A stretch of 64,000 nucleotides of DNA. Source: Zygnema cylindricum. Taxonomy: Eukaryota; Streptophyta; Zygnematophyceae; Zygnematales; Zygnemataceae. The position numbers and the translations under genes were made by a program. A model generated the notes under the pieces. It did no database searches. It was not told the DNA's origin and saw only the letters and a program-made list of their open reading frames with translations. Within the stretch, counting starts at the first letter, position 1, and each line of letters opens with the position of its first letter. The stretch covers positions 33,821-97,820 of the forward strand of contig JBBHKE010001215.1 of NCBI GenBank assembly GCA_037447655.1, read 5' to 3'. This document shows, piece after piece, positions 1-11,549 of the stretch.

Positions 1-205
<205 letters not shown>

Positions 206-713
206 GAGAATTGTGACGACAAATAAAAACTGTATTCTCACCGATAAAAGTTTAAGTAAAGGACACAAAAAACTTAAAAAGCTTGTAGATGATGTGCCTG
301 GAGTGCTATTTTCCTTTGCAGAAACATCTTCCTCTTCAATCTTTCTACCAACCACCATAAATGGCGACAGTTTTCTGGATAATCTGGTAAAATTAGGGTA
401 CAAATTATTCTGAAAGTTATCTCTCTTAACCACTCTCTCCTCTCTCCCTCTCCTTCTAGTCCCTCCCCATGTTTTATTGCCTTGGAATTTTGGAAGAGTG
501 AGGGAAGACCCACATTTCGTAAACATTGAATAGCCATGGCTAGGAGAAAGTGCGACAGGAGACGGTGAAAGGGAGTGGAATGCCATAGCTTAAAGAGGTG
601 AATCAAAAAGTGCGATTCGTTTCGTGCGCAAAATATTGAATGTTTGAAAATGACGTACGGTGATTCGCACTTGACTCACACGATTTTTGCCGATTTCAAA
701 AATGATGTTGGTA
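206..713. other. Unclassified AT-rich sequence, no gene seen
   Basis: Only short open frames without recognisable domains or codon structure occur here. A CT-rich patch lies at about 420-470. I see no repeat or transposon end until the hAT target site at 714. Confidence 0.5.
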
Positions 714-721
714 TGGTATAC

Positions 722-1410
722 CAGAGGTCGCAAATGGTCAACCGAAACCGTGACCGACCGTTATCCGACCGCCCGCGCCGGATCCGGAACGGAGTCGGTT
801 GCCAAATTTTGAGGGCCGGGCGGTTGCGGTCGGTTGATTCACCAGAAAAAAAATAACGGTCGGTTACGGTCGGTCAACCAAAAAACCAAAAAAATGAAAA
901 TTTTGTACTGTCCATACTATCCAACATTATTGTACTTTGTACTCTTTGGTATCGTGGAAATACGTGACATCACGATTAGCGCCGCAAACCTGACACGGTA
1001 GTACACTATTCATTTCGCAAATCTTAGGGAACGCGACAAAGCGTCGCAAATCTGACACGGTAGTACACTATTCATTTCGCAAATCATAGGGAACGCGACA
1101 TAGCGTCGCAAATCTGACACGTTAGTAAACACTATTCATTTCACAAATCTAATGGAATGCGAAAAATCGTAATTATTGGCTTATTCATACGTCGTACATT
1201 AGTTAATTTTGTACCTTTTCGGTTACGGGCGGGCACGGTTACTCGCGAGAAATCGAGTTTCGGTTATCTTTTATTTTCGTAAACGCTGGTCAGTTAACGC
1301 TTAACAATTTTGGAGCGTGACATAACCTCGTCGGGCGTCAGTTACTCAGATTTTGAAAAAAAAAAACCGTCGGTTTCGGTTATGTAAAATTTTGACTTTT
1401 ACGACCTCTG
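722..1410. mobile_element. Non-autonomous hAT-type element (MITE-like)
   Basis: The 689-bp element starts CAGAGGTCG and ends with its reverse complement CGACCTCTG. The inverted ends continue imperfectly inward through an ACCGAAACC-type segment. It is flanked by identical 8-bp direct repeats TGGTATAC at 714-721 and 1411-1418, the target-duplication length of hAT transposases. No transposase reading frame is present, so it would depend on an enzyme supplied elsewhere. The inside is rich in CGGTCGGTT-type motifs near both ends (about 740-880 and 1205-1380). The perfect target duplication suggests it is not ancient. Assignment to hAT is from end sequence and duplication length only. Confidence 0.88.
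983..1165. repeat. Three tandem copies of a ~61-63 bp unit inside the hAT element
   Basis: Units begin at 983, 1044 and 1107 with CGCAAAYCTGACACG and contain a TTCATTTCRCAAATC segment. The third copy has diverged slightly. Tandem subterminal units are common in hAT elements, where they can act as transposase-binding regions. That role is inferred here. Confidence 0.85.
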
Positions 1411-1418
1411 TGGTATAC

Positions 1419-1931
1419 GACATCTTCCCACGCTAAGTGGTCGCCTCACGATATCTTGCACTTTGTTTTAAGCGGTTGTTCAAATCGTATTTTTCCTTTT
1501 CCGATTGCTGTGATACTCAGTGGCCTGGATGAAAAATACCGTCATAGTTTGCATAGATTGTCTCGGCCAGTTTACTCGGAGATGTAAATCATGTTTTTGT
1601 GATTTTTCAAAGTCCGAGAATACCTAGAACTGGAAAATGAAAAAAGAGCGATTTGAATTAACAGGGTTATGAAGCATAGATGTTCAAGCCGTTAAGTATT
1701 AACGATTCAATCGCGACAAATTTTACGTAAGTAACGCATTGAACGATTTGAAAAAATTATTAAAATCGTTAGTGATTTTGTATCCATATTATTCTGTAGA
1801 TGTAAAAAATAATTCCGTACAATCATACAGAATTCAACTTACCGCGCGCAAATGGCGCAATACTTGAACGTCTCTTTTGGTAAAAGTCCGTACATTTTCG
1901 GTAAAATTCCGTACATTTTCCGTAAAATTTA
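1419..1931. other. Unclassified sequence between hAT element and C1
   Basis: No coding region or transposon end was recognised. A short repeated phrase around GGTAAAA(G/T)TCCGTACATTTTC occurs twice near 1879-1921. The start of the C1 LTR is uncertain, so some of this stretch could belong to it. Confidence 0.4.
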
Positions 1932-2494
1932 TGTTAAGTGAACCGAACAAAAAGTGTTAAGATTTCAATGTTTAAATGTAGTCCAGTTTTGTGTTCAGTT
2001 TGTTTATGTTAAATTAATGTTTAGTTGACGTCGACACTTATGTTTTTTCCAGGTACGTCCTGTTTAGTCTGAGTGTCGGTAAAGGTTCGTGACGTGGTAC
2101 TGTACAGTTGGTGAATTATTTAGTGCGTAGAACAGTGGTACGGTCTTAAGTCCAGCTCACGTTCAGTTTTGGCGCACTAATGTTTTATTAGGCGTTTCAG
2201 CGCCTAAGTGTCAAAAATCGTGAAAGTGGAGTCTGAGTGGAATTAGTGACAAAAGTAGTATGTAGTTTTGTCTTCTGGTGGTGTTGGGGAGAGAGTATTT
2301 TAGGAGTGAAGTATAGTTTTATATATAAGAAAAGAAGTGAAAACAAGAAAAAAAATGTAAAAAGTTCGATTAAATATACTTTCTATTTGGTCGATTTTTC
2401 TTCTATTTATGATTCTGAAATTATTCTGATGTCTGCCAATTTTTGTGAATGCTTCCGCTAAAGATGTATGCATAAAATGATCTTGATTTCAACA
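1932..2494 (+). mobile_element. Putative 5' LTR of copia element C1
   Basis: The right edge is set by the primer-binding site that follows at 2497. A TATA-like tatatataag lies at about 2319-2328, as expected for an LTR promoter. The left edge at TGTTAAG (1932) is a guess, because no 3' LTR copy exists in the window for comparison. It shares no obvious sequence with the other LTRs here. Confidence 0.45.
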
Positions 2495-2496
2495 AG

Positions 2497-2511
2497 TGGT
2501 ATCAGAGCTGG
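2497..2511 (+). promoter_or_regulatory. Primer-binding site of C1, initiator tRNA-Met 3' end
   Basis: TGGTATCAGAGCTGG matches the classical plant copia primer site, complementary to the 3' end of initiator tRNA-Met. It is the only site of this kind in the window. All the other elements use the anticodon arm of the same tRNA. Confidence 0.9.
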
Positions 2512-2589
2512 TAAAAGCTCCCAGCAGTAGAAAAGCTCCCAGTTGTGGAAACCACTGTTTTCATTATCAGTGTGGCAAGTGTTGCTGCA

Positions 2590-3922
2590 ATGGGAGGAAA
2601 TAAGATGAAAGCTGCAGCTCCGCAGCCCACACCTCTGATACTCCAGAGCCAAGTCACAAGGGCTTCAGTGCCGCCCAGTTTGAAGAAGAAAAAGACACGT
2701 TTCCAAGAGATGATTATGAACGAAAGAGCAGGGTGTTTCTAATAGAGAAGAGAATTTGCTAACTGGAGTTCTTCAGAGTATGCTAGCAGCTGCCCCTCAG
2801 GGGGCAGGCTGCAAATTGGCAACAATGATGGTTATTATGAAATTGAAGAAGAGAGGAGAGAGAATTCGAAAGGGGAAATTCGCAGCAGAAGATGAGTTTT
2901 ATTTGGAGGAGGACAGTGATAAGGAAGAATTGATTCAGATGCCCGGCAAAGTCGTTCTCTTCAATGGAACGAATTCCTATATTTGGAAGCGATATATTAA
3001 AGGACAGCTAGAACTTCGGCATCTTTGGAAAATTGTTACTGGAGAGGAGACCATACCAATTTCTGATCGAAAGGCTAGAAATAGATGGAAACGAAAGAAT
3101 GTCGCGGCCTATACTGGCCTTATGCAAACTTGTACGCCCGTTGTTCATGATTATTTTCTGACGCATGATTCTGTTAATAAATGTTGGTGGGCTATCGAGA
3201 ATGAATTTGAAAAAGGAAATCAAAATCGCGGCCAACATGCATATACCGAATTTCTTAATTTTGAGATGAATCTGAATGAATGGATAGGAGATGCTTCAAA
3301 ACGTTTCAATATTATTGTGGAAAGACTTGCGGCTACAAGTCGGTTTGTCATTGAGGCGGATAAAGTTACTGGCTTTCTAAATGCTTTGCCGGATAGGCTT
3401 GTCCATCTCAAATAAATTTTGAGTGTGAAAAAGAGGTTAACTTACGAGTTTGTATTATCCTATTTAAAAGATAACGAAGATAATCGAGTGAGTTCTTCTC
3501 GGAGAACTCCTTCTTCCGGTACTCTAAACGCCACCGTTCCAAATTCAGGCGATCTATTTTCTTTGCGTGGTGGCGGAAGAGGAGGAGGAAGGGGTGGAGG
3601 CCCACGAGGTAGAGGAAAGGGACAAGCAAAAGGAGAAAATCAAAAACCATTTTCTGCCGCTCCCGGTCTGAACTCTGTTGCATGCTTTCAATGCAACAAG
3701 CTCGGACATATGGCGGCATCATGTCTGGATAAGGAGCGACAATGTTATTATTGCGGCAAATGGGGGCATGTGAGTCCTCAATGTTACGCAAAATCGGAGT
3801 CCGAAAGAGGAGGTGGTAGAGGAGGAGCTAATGTTGGCCGAGGCGGTTCTAATAGTGGCCGTCGTGGTGGCCGATTCGGCGGCCGAGGTGGAGGACGTCT
3901 TGGTGGTCGTGGAGGTGGTTGA
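2590..3922 (+). pseudogene. C1 gag (capsid and nucleocapsid), broken
   Basis: Retrotransposon Gag would form the cytoplasmic particle. The best frame starts near 2756 and runs through a capsid-type region. A single TAA stop at 3413-3415 interrupts it before the same frame continues to 3922. The second half carries two CCHC zinc knuckles, at 3683-3724 (CFQCNKLGHMAASC) and 3743-3784 (CYYCGKWGHVSPQC). These sit among GGRGG-rich segments typical of RNA-binding tails. The N-terminus is split over two frames between about 2590 and 2760. A TGA at 3920 replaces Trp in the glycine-rich tail, after which the frame continues toward the protease. Two knuckles plus RGG boxes differ from the single-knuckle Gag of the other elements here. 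Confidence 0.82.
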
Positions 3923-5712
3923 AATGGTGGCCGATTTGGAGGCCATGGAAATTATATGGGAAATTGAAATGACGATTATGAAGAAGAAGAGGAATCGGGT
4001 GCTCAGATTTTCTCATGTCTAAATTTATCTATAAATTCACTCAATGAAAAGTCAAAATCGGAAAAAGAGTGGGTGATTGATTCCGGAGCGTTGCATCACG
4101 TTTGTACCGATGTAACGCTATTTAATGAATTGCAACAATTGACGGTTCCAAAATTAATTACAGGTGGCAAGTAGGCAAGTCATTACGGTCGGAAAAGTAG
4201 GCACGGTCCGGATTGACCTACCTACTTATCGTTTTGATGGCACGGAACGCTTGATTGGAGCTCGTCTAGTGAATGTTTTATGTATTCCGGACGGATCTGT
4301 AAATATTCTAAGTGTACCTTAAATTCAGCGCGCGGGTGGAAGTGTACTCGCACTTGGTGATTCTTCAATTCAAATTAAAAATTCAAAAGGAGTTATCATT
4401 GGTGAACGAGAGAATTCGAAAGGAGTTATCATTGGTGAAGGAGAGGTGACAAAAAATCTGCAAAGTCGGCTAATATGGCGCCGACCAAAATCAGAAATTC
4501 AACCGGATGGCTTGATTGCTCAGATTTCAAAGCTTAAAGGTGATTTAACTCTTGGGCACCATCGGATGTGCCACACCTCCGAGGGTAGTTTGAGGCAGAT
4601 GATTAAAGTGGGATGTGCGAGAGGTTTGGATTCGACATCGGGAGAAAAAGTAATTGGATGTAAAGGGTGTAGCCGAGGGAGGAAAATTCGGAAGCCTCAC
4701 CCGGCTAAGAATACAAAATTCATATCCGAAAAACCCCTCGATTTGGTCCATGTCGATTTATATGGACACATTAAACCGGAGAGTATTGGGGGAAATAGAT
4801 ATTTAATGGTGATTGTAGATGATTACTCACAATTTTCTTGGGTAATCCTCTTGAGTTCAAAATCTGAAGCTCTTGAGAGATTTAAGGAGTGGCATGTCAT
4901 GGCGGAGAGACAACGCAAAAGAAAATTAAAATCAATTCGAACCGACAATGGTGGTGAATTCCGCGCATTTGATGGATATTGTCGAGAATGGGGAATCAAT
5001 CATCAATTGACGACTTCTTACTCCCCGGAATCCAATGGAGTTGCTGAACGGAAATATCAAACATTACAAAAAATTGTCCGCTCCATCGTGCACGCATCCA
5101 GCCTCTTAATGTTGTTTTGGAGAGATGCAATTTTCACCCCCAATTACATTTGTAATCGGCGGCTTACTTCAATTTCAGGTGATATGACTCCTCACGAGTT
5201 ATGGTACGGTACAAAACCGACTCCTCACCATCTTCGGATTTGGGGATGCCTAACAACCCTCTATGTGGAATCGCAAAAGATAATTTGCGGCAACGAGTTG
5301 GACCGGAATTTTCGTCGGCTATAGTTCGAAAGGAAATCTATACCGAATCTATGATCCGGTTAATCATACAATTATTGAATCGCGGAATGTAGATTTCCCT
5401 GAAGACTTAAAATCGGCAATGGAAAAATCGGCAAAATCTCACAAAAATCTCGATTTTCTTGAAGAAGACGAAATTGCTTGATTTCTAAACATTGAAGGAT
5501 CCGATTCAGAAAATGAACTTGACTCTGAGTCAAATGTTAAAAGGAAGAAAGGAAAATTAGACATTAAGGATGACATTGGGGACATTGACATTGAATCTCA
5601 AAGCTTGAATTCTTGAATGTCCTCGGAATCTCGAAATTATCAAAATTCTAAATCTAGTTTGCCCTGTGTAACTGAAATGGAACCGAATATTGAAAAAGTT
5701 GTTCAATTAAAG
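3923..5712 (+). pseudogene. C1 protease-integrase segment, 3'-truncated
   Basis: The frame of gag continues through the aspartic protease motif DSGA (Asp codon 4079-4081), then is broken by stops and shifts between about 4170 and 4440. The open part 4446-5324 holds the GAG-pre-integrase HHCC zinc region and the integrase core. Catalytic Asp codons lie at 4755 (HVDLYG) and 4944 (RTDNGGEF), and Glu at 5046 (NGVAERK). A frameshift near 5270 moves the C-terminal integrase and the acidic linker into other frames up to about 5712. There the element stops abruptly against C2 in opposite orientation. Reverse transcriptase, RNase H and the 3' LTR are missing. Confidence 0.85.
4381..4446 (+). repeat. 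33-bp in-frame tandem duplication in C1 pol
   Basis: Two adjacent 33-bp copies (4381-4413 and 4414-4446) share GGAGTTATCATTGGTGAA and differ at two bases. It would add 11 residues between protease and integrase. It is probably a replication-slippage event after insertion. Confidence 0.9.
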
Positions 5713-5713
5713 A

Positions 5714-6400
5714 GTCTCTCAACGATATTATCTGGGTTCAGTTTTAGTTTAAACACCCATTTACAGCCAATCGGTTTTCTCGCCGAAGGACAATCCGCTA
5801 GTTCTTAAGTATTTCCTTCCATGATAGAGGCCATCTCATCATTTATGGCTCTAATCCATCTGTCTTTCTCCAGACTTTCACTGCCTCCGAGTATGACTGA
5901 GGCTCATCTGGGTGAGATAGCTTAGTTATTTTATGAGCGGCCTGTTTTTCCTGAATCCGTTTGTTGCTCCTTCTCCCCCCTCCAAACTCCGAAGCTGGGA
6001 TGGTGGGAAGTCTTGGATTTCTTTTACTGCCTCATCGGCTCCCCTAACCATGGAAGTTGGTTTGGTTCCTCCTCTTCTATCTCTTCGAAGTCCATAAGAA
6101 TGTGTGAGGTTTCCAATAGATCTCATGTGTCTTAGATCTCCCCTAAATTTGCAATTCTTGTTTCACTTACGTCTCTTTCGGGAAGGACGGAGTCTTCCTC
6201 CCTTCAAACTCAAATCTGATTCTTATCTTCTTGGTATATTTAATGGGGTCAAATGACTTCCATTCATCCATGAGAACTAGGTGTTTGACAAGAATGATAT
6301 CTCTCTCTGGTAAGTCATAGACTCTTTATCCCTTAACATCCTCATCATATCCTACAAAGTATCCAGGTTTTCCCTTAGCATCTAGTTTCTAATTTTTCCT
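5714..6400 (-). pseudogene. C2 integrase-RT linker and start of reverse transcriptase, 3'-truncated
   Basis: Read on the minus strand, this holds the C-terminal integrase region, an acidic linker with RRNPRLP- and LSHPDEPQSY-like phrases, and the start of RT. The RT part includes the conserved IGCKWVFKLKLNPDN segment. Several stops and frameshifts break it. It ends at about 5713 within RT, so the catalytic YVDD, RNase H, polypurine tract and 3' LTR are absent. The junction with C1 shows no target duplication. Confidence 0.82.
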
Positions 6401-7653
6401 ATCCGTGTCAAGACTGTAAACTTGGCTAGCGAATACTTTAGGGTGAGAGATATCTGGTTTCCTTCCCACCCATCTCTCATAAGGTGTCATTACCTTTACA
6501 GCCGAGGAAATATCTCTATTCTTAATGGAGTTGGCAGAGTTCATGGCCTCTGCCCAAAATCTCTTTCCTATTTTCTTGTCACCGAACATACTGCATACAC
6601 TATCTCCTAGTGTAAGGTTCAACCTCTCAGCTACCCAATTTTGTTTCGAGTTATATGGTACAGTTTTCTGGTGTGGAACTCCCTCATCTCTCAAGCATTC
6701 CTCAAACTAGTTAGAGGTATATTCCCCCCCATTATAACTCCTTATTCTCTTAATGGGGGTTCCATGCAACTTCTTACTCCAGGATTTATATTCTTTGATA
6801 TAGTTGATGTTTTAGACTTTGTTTTTAGGAAGTAGACTCTAAAGTATCTAGACCAATCATTGGTAATTGTCAACATAAACCTCTTTCCTCCAACCGAAGG
6901 TTTTTGCAGGTCCCACATAACTGTGTGGACCAGATCTACTACTTTTTCACCTCTATATGTGGCGGCTTTGGGAAAGTGAAGTTTGTGAGCCTTACCTTGA
7001 GCACAGCCACTACAATCATCCATCATTTCATTATCCTCAAACTTAATGCCTTTTACTACCCCAAGCTTTTTCATTTCCCTTAACCTATCAAAATGCACAT
7101 GCCCCAACCCCTTATGCCAAATCATCAACTTAGGAACACCAACATAGTAAGCATTCTTCTTTTCATTACTCAAGTTAAGCTTAAACATTCCTTGAATTCC
7201 CTTATCTGCCGTGAAGTAAACTTCATCCCTATACTTAGTTGTAAAGACTCCCTTTCGAGTGAAGGTATCAAACTCTTTGTCATCTAACACAGACGTAGAG
7301 AAAAGATTTTTACTTAGCTGAGGAAAATAGAGTACATATGGGAATGTGAGTATATAAGTCTTCCCCTCCACTAAGACTTTCACATCTATTGACCCCACTA
7401 GATCTGTAGTAACCACTCTCCCATCCCCATACTCTATCTCTACTGTAGGGATCTTCTTTATCTTTGTGAAGAGTTGTTTATCACGACATATATGCATGGA
7501 TGCACGTGAGTCGATGATCCATCCTTCTTGTGGAGCTTCCCGAATTGCTCCAAAGGCACACTTTTGTCTCCGAGGGATCTCCTTCTCCTCCAGACTCTTG
7601 TCAAGAAGAAGCTCCCCATCGTCCTCGGTTTCTCTTGTCACCTTTGTGACCAC
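6389..7653 (-). pseudogene. C2 protease and integrase
   Basis: The minus strand has a long open frame 7653-6742, continued in another frame at 6694-6389. The protease motif reads DSRAS instead of DSGAS, losing the invariant Gly. The GAG-pre-integrase zinc region (WHKGLGHVHFDRL, then CSGCAQGK) is intact. The first integrase Asp region reads LVHTVMWD where related copies read LVHTDIWG, so that catalytic Asp is lost. The Glu region NWVAERL keeps its Glu. In this copy the gag end and protease share one frame, which suggests the ancestor had a single Gag-Pol frame. Confidence 0.87.
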
Positions 7654-8494
7654 AAGTGCCTTTTTCTTCCCTTTGGAACGACCGCGTCCACGGGTCTTTG
7701 GAGCCTCAGCTCAGACAACATGACACAATCGGCGATAAAGTGTCGTGGATTTTTGCAAAAATGTTAAAGGCCCTTTGTGTGCCTTGGTCCTCCAGAGTGA
7801 TCTCTTCCCATTTGTACGGTTTCTTGGGATCCTTCCCCCTTCGGTCCCCTCCTACAGCTAGAGCTTGAATGTTCTTTCCTCCTCTCATAATCTCCATGGT
7901 GTTTTCCTACACAAGTATCATGCGCACCACTGTATTCCACTCCATTGAACTATTAGTCATTTCCTGTACTTGATATTGTATGTTCTCGTATTCGTCTGGT
8001 AACATCATGATGAGAGTGTTAACTTTCATCTTCATTGTACTTGTCCACTCGACACATTCCATCTCCATATACAAAAAGAAAAAACCATTACAATAAATAA
8101 CATCTTTCCTCCTTTGTAAGTGTAACTCACTAGCTTTTGCTCAGCCAACTAGAGCTCCTGAATAGTACCAGCTCTATAGATCTCCACCAAACTCACCGAC
8201 AACTCCTCGGCCTTGTAAGTGTGAAGGAAAGGGGTGGCCAAAGTTTGAGTGAGGTGCCTTAGAATGAAGTGCTTGGTAGCCATGTGTACGTCTTCCCACA
8301 TTTGAGTATCGTTCTCCACGGTCTTTACGGCCGTCGATCCCAGTGCCGTAGCTATAGGATTGACGGGTGTCTCTTTCCCTTTCCCCTTTTCGGACACACT
8401 GCTGTCCCCATCATCTACCCCCTCCGCTGAAAGAGTTGCAGCTGCAGGAAACCCAACTCCTCCAAACCCTGGTGGAGTTCTTGAAGGTGGACGT
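7654..8494 (-). pseudogene. C2 gag, central and C-terminal part
   Basis: The minus strand encodes a Gag piece with TPPGFGG, SEKGKGKETP and the conserved capsid phrase FILRHLTQ, then AEELSVSLVEIYRAGTIQEL. Downstream the frame is scrambled by indels through the capsid and zinc-knuckle region (about 8130-7700). Solo LTR S1 interrupts gag at 8495, and its N-terminus resumes at 9594. The copy in C6 serves as template for recognition. Confidence 0.85.
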
Positions 8495-9593
8495 TGTTGT
8501 CCATAGCCTATTTCAGCCATGGATTACTCACGGAAATACCCACAGACAACTTCAAAAACAGCTGTGTTACAGACAGCACAGATTACTCCACAATTTACAG
8601 AATCACCTCAAAATGCACCAACGTGCAGTATAGCATATACACTGTAAACTCTAAGAGTTACAGCCAAATCCACATAGGCATCTAGAAGATATAAGATCCA
8701 GAGTTTCACAAAAACAGCTGACAGCTTCACAAACTAACCGCTTAGACTGCTCACAGAATCTTACAGAGATACTGGAATACAATGAAACTTCACACACAAA
8801 GAGATTTAATATCATAGAATATTTCCACAAAGTTTCACATGAAAGAACCAAAGAGAGTGATCGCACCAACAGGTCAAAGATGCAGAAAACAGTCTGCTAT
8901 TGCTTTGATAAACTTGACTGCGATACTCAAAATATTCGAAGTCCTACAAGTTATGCTCAAAGAGTTCACTACTGTATGTACGGAGGCATACCAGCCGTAC
9001 GGTATCTACCATCTACTTAAACTATTGTAAGTATACCCGAATAGTTCGAGCTATGTCAAACCGAACAAATCTACACTAATAATTAATTAGCAAAAAGACA
9101 AACCTATGTTGTACATAATATTTACACCGACATCTCCACAATCTTCGTACGTCAAAAACCAAGCTACCACTAAGTAAATATAATTACTCACAATCTATAC
9201 TAGTCACATTATTGGCAGCTGCGTCAACTGCTTTATCCGTGCGGATCGTATCAGGGTAACCGCAGCTACGTTGACTTGTCTACGTCGCAGCTGCTCCGTA
9301 CCGGCGGCGCATATTCATCCAAAATAACCACAATTGCGTTGTCCTGTTTGCGTCGCAATTGCGCTGTACCGGCGGTGCCTGTTTCAACATTTCGTTTATT
9401 CCACATCGGATCGCTTCGCGATCCGCTGTCTTTTTATCAATGCTTCTACCCGCCACTCAGTGAGTCTTTTACATCACTTAAATTATATTCGTTCGTTCGC
9501 TCCCCCACTCCATGAATCCATTCGAATATCCACATTAAATTCCATAGCGCACGAACTGTCGCATACGCACGAAACAAACTTTTCAAAACAACA
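8495..9593 (-). mobile_element. Solo LTR S1 of the TGTTGTTTTGAAAAG family
   Basis: The 1,099-bp repeat has TGTTG and CAACA ends and is flanked by identical 5-bp duplications GACGT (8490-8494 and 9594-9598). It sits inside C2 gag. On the minus strand it ends with a gag-start segment (ATG GCT GAA ATA GGC TAT...) that is cut off at the LTR boundary, showing that this family also starts Gag in the LTR. It contains a GGATCGCTTCGCGATCC hairpin near 9409 and several CGCAGCTGCG- and CGCAATTGCG-type palindromes (9255-9365). It lacks the tRNA-like module. Confidence 0.94.
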
Positions 9594-9706
9594 GACGTTT
9601 CACTTGTCCACTTACGATACCCCAATATCGTTTTTTGAACATAACCCCCATCATCATGGCTTCCTAATGGATGAACCCAAATCCAGTAAAGGTGGGCACA
9701 TTAGAG
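9594..9706 (-). pseudogene. C2 gag N-terminus
   Basis: This is the part of C2 gag displaced by S1. It follows the primer site and corresponds to the VPTFNG to GIVSGQVKRP region of the C6 Gag. It carries frame damage. Confidence 0.75.
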
Positions 9707-9721
9707 GGTGTGCCCATAACT
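9707..9721 (-). promoter_or_regulatory. Half-tRNA primer-binding site of C2
   Basis: On the minus strand this reads AGTTATGGGCACACC, 13 of 15 matches to the anticodon-arm complement of initiator tRNA-Met. It lies directly after the LTR end TGCA. Confidence 0.8.
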
Positions 9722-10733
9722 TGCAATCCCGTGTCCTCCATTGGACTACAGAATTTAAGAAGCCTCTAGATAGTTTTTAACTAACCCACTTTAAGCCACA
9801 ACCATTGCTACCCAAGAAGGCAAACCAATAGTCTGACTGCACCCTTGTGCAGCTTGAACTCCCTTGAGTCCACAGCAAAAAGATTGTTTTTCAATGAAAA
9901 CGGCCAACCAGCCGATAACTTATGAGCCGGCAAAATTGCCAATTTTATATTAAGCTCTCTAAGAGAGAGGTGTCTATCTACCAATTTTCCTAAGTCCTAA
10001 ACCCCTTTCACAACCCCTATCTACTGAAGTACGAACCAGTTATACAACTGTAAAGTACAGAAAGGTACTACGGCTGATGTACTTTCTATACGGCCTATGT
10101 ACGACAAGGTCACTAAGTGGACGTGTGTCACTATTCCACTCGTTAGTATGCTCCCTGAAACTCCTACAACCCAATGTTATCCCTCCAGGTGGCCCCAGGT
10201 CATGCCCCGTCCATAATCGCCAAAGTGAACCATTCCGCGATCTCGGCAGTGATGGACGCCGTCAGATTAAATCCGACATTAAATGTTGACCGTTTAAAAC
10301 AAATGTCGGATTCATTTGTTTCGTGCGAAATGAGGTCCACATTGAAACTTTGACTAATTCCATGTTCCTTTGTTCATATTTCAGTCAATCAGTTTCAGGA
10401 TCATGTACATGTTTAAATATATATCACACCCCATGTAATTTAATGAACTTCTGCGACAGACTAGATAGAGCTAACGGCTACGCCGTACGCTACCGGTCAG
10501 AGATTCGAGTCCTACAAGACTTAATCTTTTGTTGAGAGTGACATAAGTCACTTTTTAGTTTTGCCTGCTGAACTAAGGTAGCCTTGGCTCAACCACCGTC
10601 TCTATCCTTTGGTGACTATAACAAGTATGGTGGCTAGAGAGAGGAGGTGGAGGCAAGCTGTCTGCATTTTTTTTTATATTTTACTGATCTATTTAGACCT
10701 AGAAAATACCCTATAAATCTAGTAATTTCAACA
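9722..10733 (-). mobile_element. 5' LTR of C2
   Basis: The 1,012-bp LTR starts TGTTGAAATTACTAG on the minus strand at 10733 and ends ATTGCA at 9722. It matches the LTR start of C13. The plus strand shows the tRNA-like module at about 10445-10520 (A-box-like GACTAGATAGAGC, B-box-like GATTCGAGTCC). On the minus strand there are stem-loops GGACTCAAGGGAGTTC and CTGCACAAGGGTGCAG (plus positions about 9838-9875). The gag ATG lies about 20 nt before the LTR end. Confidence 0.88.
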
Positions 10734-11534
10734 ACTGCTAGAACGGAATCTTCATGCATTGAACCCACTGTTCTTTATATAACGTACGAAATGAATGATA
10801 TGAACCTTTATTTCGATGGTCTGTATCAAAGTCGATCTAATCGGACGGCTGTGATAATCCCTAGCATCGTAGAAAGCACATTTTGGTGGTTTTAGGATGT
10901 TGCCACTTCGGATGACACGTGGCATCATTGTACGGGTTTGCGGAATCTCCTGAGCCCAAGAGAACAAGTTCGAATGTGACAAATGTCACCGGTATCAACA
11001 TGCCTACAAATGCTGTACACAAAGTACTCCAGCACGTGTACTTTCATGTATGGTACAGTCCTTTGATTGGCTCCGTACTTCATTAATAGGGGTTTTAGAG
11101 AGGGAATAAGACTTAGCATTTTTTGGTAGGTAGCCGCTTCTCTTTGAGAGCACCCTTATATAAAAAAGCTAGCTTTGAGCAACCATAACTAATGATTTAA
11201 TTAACTACTTTCAGTGATTTTTTTGGCTGCGAACTGAGGGGAGTCTACACTACACAGCGTTGTAGTCGGTTAGAGTCTATGTCTGCGAGGGTGGTGGTAT
11301 TTCTAAGGGAAATTCAAAGTGGGAAATGTTATCAAAAACTCATATTCTAACTTTGCATTCTGATGTGGAACTTAGCACACATAATGTTTTATTTCACAAG
11401 GGTGAAGCTCTTTTGCGATTCTGCCTGTCAAGGTGTCAGTCATTTGGGTTTGTATCAACTTAAAGTCGGCACCATCTAGTTAAGCTTCTTTGGATCTGCG
11501 AATTCTGTGGGGGAATGGACCCCCTAAAGGTTCA
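10734..11534 (+). mobile_element. LTR fragment of C3, left part missing
   Basis: This matches the right two thirds of the C9 LTR at 28913-30111. It starts abruptly after the C2 LTR at a CTGCTAGAAC segment. A TATA-like tatataaaaaa lies at 11157, and stem-loops follow at 11231-11245 and 11250-11265 (CTACACAGCGTTGTAG). It ends TTCA before a degenerate primer site. C2 therefore probably inserted into this LTR. Confidence 0.82.
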
Positions 11535-11549
11535 CCTTATGGGCCTACC
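11535..11549 (+). promoter_or_regulatory. Degenerate half-tRNA primer site of C3
   Basis: CCTTATGGGCCTACC, 12 of 15 matches to the clade consensus GGTTATGGGCCCACC, directly after the LTR end TTCA. Confidence 0.7.

Noticed and set aside
213-856. Open frames of 66-110 residues near the left end
   Set aside because: No domain, no codon structure, and partly inside the hAT element. I treat them as chance frames.
983-1165. CRISPR-like array
   Set aside because: Three contiguous units of about 62 bp without spacers inside a hAT element, in a plant-type sequence. It is a tandem repeat.
9334-9780. 148-residue plus-strand open frame
   Set aside because: It overlaps the S1 LTR and the reverse of C2 gag and LTR. 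The true coding content is on the other strand.
5714-10733. Host gene or captured cellular gene inside the elements
   Set aside because: All longer frames resolve to gag or pol parts of copia-type elements. No non-retroelement domain was recognised.
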